A DNA stretch of 64,000 nt from an uncultured Gammaproteobacteria bacterium (GCA_902606745.1 CACLHR010000008.1:1-64000); one strand, 5' to 3'; counted from the stretch's first letter, positions 1 through 9,292 are shown. Program-made: numbers and translations. Notes: generated by a model from the letters alone, not told the origin.

Positions 1-2
1 TC

Positions 3-884
3 CAACCGATGTTGAGCGTTATTACTAACATTGATGAAGATCACATGGAGACATACAAACATAACTACAAAAACCTTATTGATGCCTTTATAAGTTTCAC
101 CTCAAATCTGCCCTTTTATGGAGTCTGCGTTGCCTGTATTGATGACCAAGGCGTGCAAGATATTCTAAATAAAGTGCACAGACCCATTATGAGTTATGGT
201 TTTAGCGATGATGCTGACGTCAGAGCCTTTAATGTTGAACAGAAGAAGATGAAAATGTTGTTTGATGTTTGTTGTAGTAAATACCAAAAAAACTTTCCTG
301 TTACACTTAATTTAATAGGAAAACACAACATATTGAACGCACTGGCAGCTATTTCTGTTGCTATCGAACTTGAAATTAAGCCAAAAATTATTCAACAGGC
401 ATTATCTAACTTTAGTGGTGTATCAAGAAGATTAGACTATCACCAAGATTTAATAATCAATCAAAAACCGATACCATTGTTTGATGACTATGGACACCAT
501 CCTAATGAAATTGAAGCTGTACTAAGTACTCTTAGAAACACCTTTCCAACGAATCGCCTAGTTGTTATTTTTCAGCCTCACAGATACTCTCGAACTAGAG
601 ATTTATTTAATGAATTTGTGAGTTGTTTGTCTAAAGTAGATGTATTGATTTTATTAAATATTTATTCTGCTAACGAGGCGCCAATAAATACAATTAGTTC
701 ATCAACACTCGCCGATTCGATAAGAAGAAGAAGTTCCATTGACCCTATCGTTGCTAAAAATAGTAGTGAAATAATGGATATACTGCCAAACGTTGTAACA
801 GAAAACGATGTCGTTCTCACACTCGGTGCTGGTGATGTCCATAAAATCCCTCAAAAATTGAAAAATCATTTTGCCATTAACTAG
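3..884 (+). CDS. murC: UDP-N-acetylmuramate--L-alanine ligase, 5' part outside the window
   Basis: Cytoplasmic ATP-dependent ligase that adds L-alanine to UDP-MurNAc, the first amino acid of the peptidoglycan stem peptide. The frame is open from the first base, so the N-terminus lies outside the window. With about 293 codons present and a usual family length near 460, roughly 170 residues including the P-loop are missing. Visible Mur-ligase features are TNIDEDHMETY near the start, the GKHNILNALAA segment of the central domain, and YGHHPNEI and FQPHRYSRTRDLF in the C-terminal domain, all typical of MurC rather than MurD/E/F. murB follows 2 nt after the stop, as the head of a murC-murB-ddl-ftsQ operon. 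Confidence 0.95.
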   Translation, partial: QPMLSVITNIDEDHMETYKHNYKNLIDAFISFTSNLPFYGVCVACIDDQGVQDILNKVHRPIMSYGFSDDADVRAFNVEQKKMKMLFDVCCSKYQKNFPVTLNLIGKHNILNALAAISVAIELEIKPKIIQQALSNFSGVSRRLDYHQDLIINQKPIPLFDDYGHHPNEIEAVLSTLRNTFPTNRLVVIFQPHRYSRTRDLFNEFVSCLSKVDVLILLNIYSANEAPINTISSSTLADSIRRRSSIDPIVAKNSSEIMDILPNVVTENDVVLTLGAGDVHKIPQKLKNHFAIN

Positions 885-886
885 AG

Positions 887-1720
887 ATGCTGAAGTACAA
901 CGAACCTATGTCAAAGCACTGCTCATTAAGATCAGGTGGCCTGACTCGTGAATTCTTTTCGCCAGAAAATGTAACCGAACTCTCCGAATTTCTAAGTGGC
1001 AACTCAAGGCAAGTTTTGTTTGTCGGACTGGGAAGTAACCTGCTTATTCGAGATCATGGTTTTGATGGCGTAACTATTCATACCAAAAACTTAAAAGAAC
1101 TCACAATTTCAGAAGGTATTATTGAAGCTGAGTGTGGCATAACGCTAGCCAAATTGTCAAGATTTGCGCAATCTAATAACAAGCACGGGGCAGAATTTCT
1201 TAGCGCAATCCCTGGAAGTGTTGGTGGAGCGCTTGCGATGAATGCAGGCGCCTTTGGTTCAGAAGTTTGGCAATATGTAGTGTCCGTCCAAACCATAAAC
1301 CTGACTGGCAAGGTGTATCAAAGAAAAAAGAGAGATTTTGTCGTTGATTATCGCTCAGTTTCGCATAAACATGTTGACGAGTTTTTTCTGAGTGCTCGAT
1401 TCGATTTCAACCTGACAGAACAAAATGATGATGTTCGCGACTTGCTTGAGAAAAGGAACTCTACTCAGCCTATAGGACTACCTAGTTGCGGTAGTGTATT
1501 CAAAAACCCAAAAGATAATTATGCTGCTGAATTAATTGAAAAAAGCGGGCTGAAAGGTTTTTGTGTGGGTGGCGCTTGTGTTTCAGAAAAACACGCAAAC
1601 TATATCATTAATCACGATAATGCAACCGCTGCGGATATAGAAAATTTAATTAATTACATTCAAAAAACCGTAAAGTCGTTGCATAACGTTGAACTTGAGA
1701 CTGAAATAATAATCATATGA
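887..1720 (+). CDS. murB: UDP-N-acetylenolpyruvoylglucosamine reductase MurB
   Basis: FAD enzyme that reduces UDP-GlcNAc-enolpyruvate to UDP-MurNAc with NADPH in the cytoplasm. The FAD-domain motif GLGSNLLIRD is near residue 48, IPGSVGGALAMNAGAFG follows, and the substrate-domain motif PSCGSVFKNP carries the serine proton donor. At 277 residues it is close to the short (type II) MurB form and clearly shorter than the roughly 340-residue E. coli type I enzyme. It starts 2 nt after murC, and its last codons overlap the ddl start through ATGA, so translation is probably coupled. Confidence 0.95.
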   Translation: MLKYNEPMSKHCSLRSGGLTREFFSPENVTELSEFLSGNSRQVLFVGLGSNLLIRDHGFDGVTIHTKNLKELTISEGIIEAECGITLAKLSRFAQSNNKHGAEFLSAIPGSVGGALAMNAGAFGSEVWQYVVSVQTINLTGKVYQRKKRDFVVDYRSVSHKHVDEFFLSARFDFNLTEQNDDVRDLLEKRNSTQPIGLPSCGSVFKNPKDNYAAELIEKSGLKGFCVGGACVSEKHANYIINHDNATAADIENLINYIQKTVKSLHNVELETEIIII

Positions 1721-2595
1721 TCGCAGTTTTAATGGGTGGCTATTCTACCGAAAGAGAGATATCGCTGATGAGCGGCAAGGCCGTTTATAAAGCCTTACTT
1801 AAAAACAATGTTGAGTGCTTTTCGTTCGACTTGACTAAAGACAATCTTGAAAAATTATGGATCACAGAATTCGATAAAGCATTTATTGTTCTGCACGGTC
1901 GTGGGGGAGAAGATGGCTACATACAATCCCTACTAAATAAAAGAAAAATCCCATTCACTGGCTCTGGAGTTGAGGCCTCTAATCTTTGTATGAATAAAGC
2001 TAATACTAAAGATGTTTGGCTAAAGCATGAATTACCTTTGTCACCTTCAATCGTTGCCACTCAAGGCAAACCTATAGATCCAATAGACTTCCCGCTACCT
2101 TGGGCTGTAAAACCAACATTGGAGGGATCGAGCATTGGTATAACCAAAGTAATAAATAAAAATGAACTGGATATGGCGCTTGAATTTGCTTGGCAATACA
2201 ATGACGAAGCATTGATCGAACATTGGATTGAAGGCGATGAATACACTGTTGCAATACTAGGTAACGAAGCATTACCGAGTATAAAGATAATTTCAGACCA
2301 CGATTATTATGACTACGACTCTAAATATTTCAGTAACAAAACTGAATATTTATGTCCTTCAGACCTCTCAGACCAACAAGAGAAAAATATTCGAACGATC
2401 GCAATGAAGGCCTTCAATCTAACTGGAGCTTATGGTTGGGGTCGGGTTGATTTCATTTTAGATAACGATAAAAATCCATACCTCTTAGAAATAAATACGG
2501 TACCTGGAATGACATCACATTCACTCGTCCCTATTGCTGCAAAAGCTGCTGGCATGAACTTTGACCAACTAGTCTTAAAAATCCTACATGGCTAA
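1717..2595 (+). CDS. ddl: D-alanine--D-alanine ligase
   Basis: ATP-grasp enzyme that makes the D-Ala-D-Ala dipeptide for the peptidoglycan stem. The N-terminal GGYSTEREISLMSG loop, VLHGRGGEDG, the ATP-binding VKPTLEGSSIGITKV and the C-terminal metal-binding LEINTVPGMTSHSLVP are all visible. Length (292 aa) is normal for the DdlB type found in division clusters. The start overlaps murB by 4 nt (ATGA) and the end overlaps ftsQ by 8 nt, marking a tightly coupled operon. Confidence 0.96.
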   Translation: MIAVLMGGYSTEREISLMSGKAVYKALLKNNVECFSFDLTKDNLEKLWITEFDKAFIVLHGRGGEDGYIQSLLNKRKIPFTGSGVEASNLCMNKANTKDVWLKHELPLSPSIVATQGKPIDPIDFPLPWAVKPTLEGSSIGITKVINKNELDMALEFAWQYNDEALIEHWIEGDEYTVAILGNEALPSIKIISDHDYYDYDSKYFSNKTEYLCPSDLSDQQEKNIRTIAMKAFNLTGAYGWGRVDFILDNDKNPYLLEINTVPGMTSHSLVPIAAKAAGMNFDQLVLKILHG

Positions 2596-3316
2596 AGAAC
2601 GACTTAATCGCTTAAAAGAGCCAAGAAAGCCTTTCAAACTCGTACTACTCAAGTTTCTAAAAAAATTGACTTATTTATTTATATTTCTGTTATTTGCAGG
2701 GCTGATTTATGTCATTGACAGTTCAGATCTATTTGAACCAAAAATTTCTTGGGAAGTCGATGGAATCCTGACAATTGAAACTGCACAATATGACCAACTA
2801 ATCAAACCACTCCTAAATAACAAATATTTGATTGACCTATCTCAGTTAAAAGAAAGAGTAGAGCAATACCCATGGATAGCCAGAGCTGAAGTTAGTCGAT
2901 TATTTTGGAATAAGATTCGAATCGCTGTTGTAAAGCATGAAATTGCAATGCGCTGGGGTTCTGAAGGTTATATTTCAACTCAAGGGGTATTGTTTAAACC
3001 GAACCTTTCAATTGACTCTGGAGCACCCATTGCTATCGTTTCAGAAGACCAAATTGAACAGTTTTACGTCGACTTTGTGAACTATCAATCAATTCTAGGT
3101 CCATTAATCATCAAACAGTTTGAGAGGTCACTTATTGATGAATTAACTCTCGAAACAAACGTGAAGGTTATTCTGGGTTACCAACAACAAAGCGAAAGAT
3201 TAAAAATCTTCATTAAAGCTTACGACCAGTTAAATGGGTCTTCAAAAATTAAAAAAAGGGGTATTTTTGATATGCGCTACCCTAAAGGTTTTGCGTTGAG
3301 TTATTCCCCACAATAA
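2588..3316 (+). CDS. ftsQ: Cell division protein FtsQ
   Basis: Bitopic inner-membrane divisome protein that links FtsB/FtsL to the rest of the septal machinery. A basic N-terminus of about 25 residues is followed by one membrane segment (about residues 25-45), a POTRA-like region around the YPWIARAEVSRLFWNKIRI motif, and the beta domain ending in DMRYPKGFAL, a typical FtsQ C-terminus. It overlaps ddl by 8 nt. Unlike most gammaproteobacteria, ftsA and ftsZ do not follow. Instead the 3' end overlaps a convergent gene by 35 nt, so the division cluster is broken here. Confidence 0.9.
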   Translation: MAKERLNRLKEPRKPFKLVLLKFLKKLTYLFIFLLFAGLIYVIDSSDLFEPKISWEVDGILTIETAQYDQLIKPLLNNKYLIDLSQLKERVEQYPWIARAEVSRLFWNKIRIAVVKHEIAMRWGSEGYISTQGVLFKPNLSIDSGAPIAIVSEDQIEQFYVDFVNYQSILGPLIIKQFERSLIDELTLETNVKVILGYQQQSERLKIFIKAYDQLNGSSKIKKRGIFDMRYPKGFALSYSPQ

Positions 3317-3956
3317 CACGATAGCACAATGCAAAGCTGATCGACATCCAATATATTATGATAATCATGGCTACCCAGAAAACAAACTGGGCACCAATCA
3401 ATATCACCAGAGCAACCAGAAAAGCAGGCACACCCAACTTAATCAAGAACACACTTAACTGAACCCTCGCACGTAATTTTATTTTTTTATAGGGAATGTC
3501 ATTGGCTATAGAAACCAAATTAAGGGCATATGGAATTAAAAGGAAATAAACCAACGGAATCAGAAGCGGTGAAATAAAGAATAAAGGCAACTGTGTAGCT
3601 ATAGACAAAAGTAAAAATAAAACAAAAAAACGACCCAAACGAATATTCGGCAAAACAACTCCAAGCCTAGCAACGGAAGCACCTCCTGAAACTACCAAAC
3701 GATAAACATTGATTAATATGGCTATATATCCATAATCAAACATTAACAGGTAGAGTTGATAAAACTGAGGATAGGCCTGGACTTGGCCAACACCAAATAA
3801 TTGCGCTTGAAGAACACCCATCATTTCTGGCAGAATAGTAACTAACGGGAGTGCCATCAACAATGGAAATGCACTCACCTCGATTAACTTCTTCCAATTA
3901 GAAAATGCGAAAGCCAAACTGGCAAGAATGGTTTGTATAATCGGTATAGTTGTCAT
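3282..3956 (-). CDS. Multi-spanning membrane protein of unknown function
   Basis: I do not recognise a family. The 224-residue product is very hydrophobic, with about five to six predicted membrane segments: near residues 30-50, 70-95, 105-150 as two or more helices, and 170-215 as two. Short polar loops contain IANDIPYKKIKLRARVQL. Its ATG overlaps the stop of mltD (ATGA on the minus strand), so it is the last gene of a reductase-bolA-mltD unit and is probably translated with mltD. Its 3' end overlaps the ftsQ 3' end by 35 nt on the opposite strand. The length, clean frame and ATGA coupling argue that it is real. Confidence 0.7.
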   Translation of the reverse strand: MTTIPIIQTILASLAFAFSNWKKLIEVSAFPLLMALPLVTILPEMMGVLQAQLFGVGQVQAYPQFYQLYLLMFDYGYIAILINVYRLVVSGGASVARLGVVLPNIRLGRFFVLFLLLSIATQLPLFFISPLLIPLVYFLLIPYALNLVSIANDIPYKKIKLRARVQLSVFLIKLGVPAFLVALVILIGAQFVFWVAMIIIIYWMSISFALCYRVIVGNNSTQNL

Positions 3957-5491
3957 GACAAATTTGAGTTTACTACATTAATTATAATGGTCAATTTTTC
4001 TCCCGGCTGTAAAACATGGTCTGTCTCTAAATTGTTCCATGAACGAATATCAACAACCCTAACATTATACTTACTGGCTATAGCTGAAAGGTTATCACCA
4101 GACCTAACTGTATAGAAAATCTTTCGACTAATATCAATTCCTGTATTTGTTATTTTGGCCAATTCAGTTTTATTCTTATTCTCAAACCAAATAATCAGTT
4201 CCTTTCCTATAGAAAGTGGTGCAGTAGGAATCAGCTGATTCCACCTCACAAGGTTATTAACCGTAGTATCAAATTGTACTGCAATTTTCCATAAACTGTC
4301 TCCAGAAACAACTTTATAAATAACTTTTTCAGCATTTTTTTGAGCGTTCAGTCGGCTTTTCTCCCTCTGTTTCTCGGAAAGAGAATAGTACCCTTCTATT
4401 TGCTGAGCCAGAGGTACAATTAGATAGTCACCGACCCTAATCAAATCGCTACGTAGTTCATTGACACTTTTAATTTGTTCAATAGTTGTCTTATATTTCT
4501 TTGCAAGATGGCTCAAACTATCACCAGATCTCACTTCATGACGAGCCCAACTAATTTGTGGTCTTTCTCCAGCTTCTGATAACTTGTTCTCAAAGCGAGA
4601 GACCACATCCTGAGGAAGAAGAATTGTATATGGAAGAGTTACTGGGGTCGCCCAGCGTCTTAATCCAGGATTGAATGTATATATTTGATTAATGCTCAAA
4701 CCTGTCCACTGAGCAATCAATGCAAGATCGAACTGCGAGTTAAGTTCAATGGCCTTGAGATAAAGATTACGATCTATCTTCAATAAGTTCTGATTATAAC
4801 GCGATGGATCCTTGACAATTTTTGCCAAAGCCAATAGCTTAGGTACATATCTTGTAGTCTCTTTGGGTAAATTTAAATGCCAAAAATCTGTTTTCTGACC
4901 ATTCTCAATATTTGCCTTGATTGCTTGTTGAATTCGACCAGGTCCTGCGTTGTATGCAGCTATTGATAAGAGCCAATCACCATCAAATAACTTATTTAGG
5001 TCTTTCATATACTTTACAGCTGCCCTAGTTGAGGCCAAAACGTCCCTTCTGTCCTCGTGCCACCAATCTTGATCTAATCCATAAAGTTTTCCTGTTGAAG
5101 GTATAAACTGCCAAAGACCAACTGCTGTACCATGTGAAAAAGAGAAAGGGTAGTAGTCTGATTCTACAATCGGCAACAATGCAATTTCAATAGGTAAACC
5201 CTCTTTTTCAATTTCGGAAACAACAAGGTAAAGATAAGGCTGCGCCCTTTTGGAGATTCGGGTAAGGTATTCAGGGTGTTTTTGATACCAATCAATAAAC
5301 TCTAGAACTCTAGGATGGTCTTCAATAGGAAGTTTTTGATGACTGGCTATGTAGCTCCATAGGTTTGATTCATCAACATATTCAATGTTTTCAGCAGAGT
5401 CGATGGCTTTGTTGCTTAGCTTTTGCGAATTATCAATAATGCTCTGACAAGCAGAAAGAAGCAACATTGACAGTAAAAGAACAAATTTCAC
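3953..5491 (-). CDS. mltD: Membrane-bound lytic murein transglycosylase D with three LysM domains
   Basis: Outer-membrane lipoprotein that cleaves peptidoglycan strands to 1,6-anhydro products. A lipobox LLLSAC ends a short signal peptide at residue 15. The SLT domain (about 85-240) shows VESDYYPFSFSHG with the catalytic glutamate, GLWQFIPSTG and IAAYNAGPGRI. Three LysM repeats follow at about 315-360, 390-435 and 460-505, each beginning SGDSL or SGDNL. The start codon is GTG, 2 nt after the bolA stop. Length 512 aa, close to other MltD proteins. Confidence 0.93.
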   Translation of the reverse strand: MKFVLLLSMLLLSACQSIIDNSQKLSNKAIDSAENIEYVDESNLWSYIASHQKLPIEDHPRVLEFIDWYQKHPEYLTRISKRAQPYLYLVVSEIEKEGLPIEIALLPIVESDYYPFSFSHGTAVGLWQFIPSTGKLYGLDQDWWHEDRRDVLASTRAAVKYMKDLNKLFDGDWLLSIAAYNAGPGRIQQAIKANIENGQKTDFWHLNLPKETTRYVPKLLALAKIVKDPSRYNQNLLKIDRNLYLKAIELNSQFDLALIAQWTGLSINQIYTFNPGLRRWATPVTLPYTILLPQDVVSRFENKLSEAGERPQISWARHEVRSGDSLSHLAKKYKTTIEQIKSVNELRSDLIRVGDYLIVPLAQQIEGYYSLSEKQREKSRLNAQKNAEKVIYKVVSGDSLWKIAVQFDTTVNNLVRWNQLIPTAPLSIGKELIIWFENKNKTELAKITNTGIDISRKIFYTVRSGDNLSAIASKYNVRVVDIRSWNNLETDHVLQPGEKLTIIINVVNSNLS

Positions 5492-5493
5492 TT

Positions 5494-5799
5494 CTAAGAC
5501 TTGCTAGAACATTCTGGAGACTCTGGTGCACTCTGGCGCTTTTGCCATTCCTGAGGGGTATAGGTGTGCATAGCTAGGGCATGAATATGGCTAAGCTCTT
5601 CTGCGAAAAGTTTATTGATAAAACGATGTCGGTCTATGAGCTTCATTTCATTAAATTGTTCACTAACAACCACCAATTTAAAATGGGATTCAGTTGCAGG
5701 CCCTGAGTGCTGGCTAGATTCATTCACAACCTCACAATAATCAGGCTTTAGAGCTACCTCAAGTTGCGTTTTTAAGTGGTTTTCCATGTTATTCGTCAT
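5494..5799 (-). CDS. bolA: BolA family protein
   Basis: Small BolA/Fra2-type protein that partners monothiol glutaredoxins in iron-sulfur and redox regulation. The core EVVNESSQHSGPATESHFKL, the helix around RHRFINKLFAEELS and the closing IHALAMHTYTPQEW match classical BolA. I place the start at 5799 (MTNNMENHL), where a GAGAG sequence sits a few bases upstream. The frame stays open to 5829, but that would put 41 nt inside the upstream reductase, and a third ATG at 5787 directly follows the reductase stop. It lies between an iron-sulfur reductase and mltD. Confidence 0.88.
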   Translation of the reverse strand: MTNNMENHLKTQLEVALKPDYCEVVNESSQHSGPATESHFKLVVVSEQFNEMKLIDRHRFINKLFAEELSHIHALAMHTYTPQEWQKRQSAPESPECSSKS

Positions 5800-6804
5800 C
5801 GCTACTCTCAAAAGCGTATTCAAAGGCATCTGAAAAGAAGTTCTTCTTACTTAAACCTTTCTCTATGCAGCCTTTTGCTGCAGCCTTAACCATCACCGGG
5901 GGACCACAAGAATAGACCTCATAATCTGACAAATCTTCAAAATCTCTCATCACAGATTCATGAACATAGCCACGTTCACCTTGCCAAGCCCCATTTGCTT
6001 CTGATAATACTGGAACGAACTGAATTTTTGGAAATTTTTCAGCCCACTCGCTCGGAAGCTTTGAATATAAATCCACCTCATCTCTAACACCCCAATACAG
6101 ATAAACAATTCTTTCTGAGTTAATAGTAATTAGGTGTTCAATTATAGCCTTTATAGGTCCAAAACCTGTACCACCAGCAATCATAATTATTGGTTTCTCA
6201 CTTTCCTCTCTAAGGAAAAAATCACCCTTAGGTCCTTCAATCCTTAGAATGGATTTTTCAGCCAAGCTATTAAAAATAAAATTAGTAAATTTCCCATCTT
6301 CAACCAAGCGAACATGGAGCTCAATTATGTTTGAATTAACTGGAGCATTGGCAATCGAAAAAGCTCTTGGTTCGAAATCTGAATGCTCCAAATCAAGGTA
6401 TTGTCCTGCCAGATATTGCAAAGACTGAGCGCCAGGAATTTTCAATATAATTTGAATAACGTCATGATTCAAATGATTTATTTGTTCAACCTTACAAGGA
6501 ATGCTACGAACTTCGATATTAGCAAGAGCATCTAATTCATCAACAGCAATGTATAAATCACTTTTTGCTCTACATTGGCACAACAAAGCCATGTTGGCTT
6601 CAACTTCCTCTTCTGTAATAGCTGATGGAATTTCACCGTCATATTCAATTTCACCATTCAAGATAACGGCTTTGCATTTACCACAAAAACCATTTTGACA
6701 GCCATATGGAAAATTCAAACCATTTGAAAGTGCGCCATCCAAACACTTACTTCACCTTTACTTTGAAAGGACTTTCCACTAACCTGATTTAATACTGTAA
6801 ACAT
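5789..6804 (-). CDS. 2Fe-2S ferredoxin / FNR-type flavin reductase, apparent 1-nt frameshift near the 5' end
   Basis: NAD(P)H-dependent oxidoreductase of the CDP-6-deoxy-glucoseen-reductase/oxygenase-reductase type: an N-terminal plant-type ferredoxin domain, then FAD and NAD domains. The cluster motif YGCQNGFCGKC, a later LLCQC, the FAD motif EPRAFSIANAP, the NAD motif IAGGTGFGPI and the C-terminal YSCGPPVMV are all present. The open frame begins only at a TTG at 6742 (LDGALSNG), which cuts off the first ferredoxin strands. Those strands are encoded from an ATG at 6804 (MFTVLNQVSG...GEVSV) in another frame. One extra T in the TTT at 6741-6743 would join them as VSVLDGALSNG, the usual family sequence. 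This is either a recent frameshift or an assembly error. It leads the bolA-mltD run and is divergent from miaA. Confidence 0.82.
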
Positions 6805-6873
6805 TGTTTTGGAGCTAAATACACAAAGCTGACATTATAATGTAGGTCTAAGTGTTATAAGCCTAGTATTCTT

Positions 6874-7791
6874 ATGAGAATATCGTCCAACGATTCAGTA
6901 GTTTTTTTGATGGGACCAACCGCTTCTGGAAAAACTGAATTAGCACTAGAAATATTTGATCGCTTTGATGTCTGCTTGATAAGTGTTGACTCTGCGCTAA
7001 TCTATCGTGGTATGGATATTGGTACTGCCAAACCGAACCCTGAAATCCTCGCAAACTATCCACATGAACTGATCGATATTTGTGAGCCAGAAGATAGTTT
7101 TTCAGTCAACCATTTTGTCTCTCTTGCAAAAGAGCATATCGACATAGCGCTGAAAGAAAACAAGCTGCCAGTTTTGGTGGGTGGCACCTCTTTTTATTTC
7201 CATGCACTCGAACATGGACTATCTGAATTGCCTGAATCCACAAAAGCTTCGAGAAAACATTTTAATAATCTTTTAAAGAATAAAGGTAGTGAAAAATTAC
7301 ACTCACATTTAGTAAAAATTGACCCAAAGTCTGCTGAGCGTATCCACCCTAATGATTCACAAAGAATTACCCGGGCACTTGAAGTTTTTCACCTTTCAGG
7401 ACAAATATTGAGTGAACTTCAAGGTAATCAGGCGACAAACAAGCTGAATCATCAAATCAAAAAAATTATACTCATGCCTGATCGTTCAGAACTTCACTTA
7501 AAAATTGAAAAGCGCTTTATGAAAATGATGGAGAGTGGATTTCTGGATGAAGTAGAAATACTTAGGAATAATAAAAATTTAAACTTAGATCTAGCTTCTA
7601 TGCGTTGTGTTGGTTATCGTCAAGCTTGGAAATATTTTGATGGGGTTTATGACAAGCAAGAAATGATTGATAAAGCTGTAATTGCTTCGAGGCAGTTGTG
7701 TAAACGCCAGTGCACCTGGTTAAGAGACGAAAATAATGCCCTTATCCTTAAAAAAGCTAATATTGAAGAGGTGATTAAGTTTCTTCAATAA
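6874..7791 (+). CDS. miaA: tRNA dimethylallyltransferase
   Basis: Transfers the dimethylallyl group from DMAPP to N6 of A37 in tRNAs reading UNN codons. The P-loop GPTASGKTELA is at residues 14-24, followed by the substrate motif DSALIYRGMDIGTAKP, VGGTSFYFHAL and QRITRALEVF. The 305-residue length is standard. The usual downstream partner hfq is absent: a convergent marR gene follows instead. Confidence 0.96.
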   Translation: MRISSNDSVVFLMGPTASGKTELALEIFDRFDVCLISVDSALIYRGMDIGTAKPNPEILANYPHELIDICEPEDSFSVNHFVSLAKEHIDIALKENKLPVLVGGTSFYFHALEHGLSELPESTKASRKHFNNLLKNKGSEKLHSHLVKIDPKSAERIHPNDSQRITRALEVFHLSGQILSELQGNQATNKLNHQIKKIILMPDRSELHLKIEKRFMKMMESGFLDEVEILRNNKNLNLDLASMRCVGYRQAWKYFDGVYDKQEMIDKAVIASRQLCKRQCTWLRDENNALILKKANIEEVIKFLQ

Positions 7792-7831
7792 GATCAAACT
7801 TTACCTAGATAAGGTGATGGGCGAGCACTTG

Positions 7832-8362
7832 TCAACTGTTACCCTTGTTGTTAAATTCTTCCATAGTATGAAGCATTGTTCTTAAGCTGTCTATAGTAGT
7901 TTCGAATTCATCGCTCGTTAAGTCAGATACAGCAACATCTTCGATTTCATGATATTTTGAAAAGACTTTTTCCATAAGCTCTTCACCAGCCTTGTTGATA
8001 TGAACAACAACTCTTCTAGCGTCATTTGGATGGGCAAGTCTTTGACAATAACCATGTTTTTCTAGCGTTATTAATATTCCTGTCAATGTACTTTTTGCAA
8101 TGCCAGCATTTTTAGCCAATTTTGCAGTCTCAAGATCTCCCCAAACCCACAATACCCACATAACAACAAAGCCAGAAAAGGATAGGTTAAATTCCTTGAA
8201 CACATGCTTTTCTGCATAACTTCTGATAATTGATGTAAGTCTGAAAGCGTTTGAAATAATTGAGACCGACCTACCATATAGTCCAACAGAAATTAAGTGC
8301 TGCTTGGCCTTCTCTTCAGCACTTGTGGCTTTTGGATGAGATTTATTTACAGGCTTATCCAT
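7832..8362 (-). CDS. MarR-family transcriptional regulator, likely controller of the adjacent catabolic island
   Basis: Winged-helix dimeric repressor family that usually releases DNA on binding aromatic or phenolic ligands. The helix-turn-helix region is at about 70-125, with LAKNAGIAKSTLTGIL as recognition helix and the wing at NDARRVVVHIN. An N-terminal extension of about 30 polar residues precedes the fold. I use the ATG at 8362; a TTG one codon upstream (8365) is also possible. It lies 30 nt downstream of the decarboxylase-family gene on the same strand, so the two are probably co-transcribed from the divergent region at 9194-9354, which has two copies of the proposed operator. The regulon assignment is inference. 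Confidence 0.88.
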   Translation of the reverse strand: MDKPVNKSHPKATSAEEKAKQHLISVGLYGRSVSIISNAFRLTSIIRSYAEKHVFKEFNLSFSGFVVMWVLWVWGDLETAKLAKNAGIAKSTLTGILITLEKHGYCQRLAHPNDARRVVVHINKAGEELMEKVFSKYHEIEDVAVSDLTSDEFETTIDSLRTMLHTMEEFNNKGNS

Positions 8363-8392
8363 CAAAGATTCTCATTAAATAGTTAACTGTGG

Positions 8393-9193
8393 TTATGTTA
8401 AATTCTCTCTAGCCAGGGTTGTACCGCCCTTCCAAGAAACACCAACTTGACGGTAATAGCCCTGAATTAGTTCCTCAGGTTCGAGTAAATGAAATTCCTC
8501 AACCGGTGAGGAGAACAATTCAAGTTCAAAAGAACCTTTAAAAGTTAGACCAATCTCAGCGTCAAAACCTGACATTGTGACCACTTCATTTAAACTGTCT
8601 TTCCCATCGCTTTCAATTGCAGGCATCCATCGATTGTGAAGCATTGGTAAAGCATTAACAAATCCAGCGTGATCTGATTCTGCCTCAATAGTGAACTTGG
8701 CTTGAACTAGTCGTCGATCATAAGCTGCCAGAGTAGCTCCAAAAACACCTCCAGGGGCAAGACGGGGTCCGGCCTTTCCTACAGTAGTTGACCTCGTTAA
8801 ATGAATGGAACCAATTTTTTTCGGATAGCCCTGAAATTGACCACGAGCGGCTGAAAAATCCTTATCCACCCAAATATAAGTACAACGTGAGTAAGTTTTT
8901 CCTTGATATTTACAACGAACAACAAAAAACACCTCTTTATATTGAGCACGCACAGGGTCTAATAATTCGTTAAAGTTATCACTACAGCTTTGCCAATCTG
9001 CCCAGATAACAGCAACAGCTCCGGGGTCTTCATCAGCCAACTCGATTCCATCAGGCAAGAGCTCAGCTACACGGTCAGGATTAGTTCGATACTCTAAGGT
9101 TAACAAGTCTCCCGAATAGTGCCAAGGTACATTAGGAATTAATGACGAAACACCAGTGTGAGTTCTAGGGAAAAGAAAGCCTTTTAAAGACAT
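8393..9193 (-). CDS. Acetoacetate decarboxylase-family protein
   Basis: The acetoacetate decarboxylase fold uses a Schiff-base lysine to decarboxylate or rearrange beta-keto acids, and some members do aldol-type chemistry. The paired lysines in GYPKKIGSI (about residue 124) match the catalytic lysine and its pKa-lowering neighbour. The fold motifs LLTLEYRTNPDRVAELLP near the start and GGVFGATLAAYDRR in the middle are visible. Length 266 aa is normal. It is divergent from the FAH-P450 operon and upstream of marR. In this setting it may handle a keto-acid ring-cleavage product; the actual substrate cannot be read from sequence. Confidence 0.85.
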   Translation of the reverse strand: MSLKGFLFPRTHTGVSSLIPNVPWHYSGDLLTLEYRTNPDRVAELLPDGIELADEDPGAVAVIWADWQSCSDNFNELLDPVRAQYKEVFFVVRCKYQGKTYSRCTYIWVDKDFSAARGQFQGYPKKIGSIHLTRSTTVGKAGPRLAPGGVFGATLAAYDRRLVQAKFTIEAESDHAGFVNALPMLHNRWMPAIESDGKDSLNEVVTMSGFDAEIGLTFKGSFELELFSSPVEEFHLLEPEELIQGYYRQVGVSWKGGTTLARENLT

Positions 9194-9232
9194 ATATAAC
9201 TATTACAATTAATTGTGATAAACATATGATAC

Positions 9233-9248
9233 CATTCGGGAGCGAATG
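9233..9248. promoter_or_regulatory. Perfect 6-bp inverted repeat, probable MarR operator facing the decarboxylase-marR operon
   Basis: CATTCG-GGAG-CGAATG, with core TTCG-N4-CGAA at 9235-9246. Its spacing is identical to the palindrome at 15651-15662. It lies about 40 nt upstream of the decarboxylase start, so it could give autoregulation of marR. Confidence 0.6.
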
Positions 9249-9292
9249 AAATTATCAAAATTTCAATATATAGCTCTGAAATTAAGTCATAA

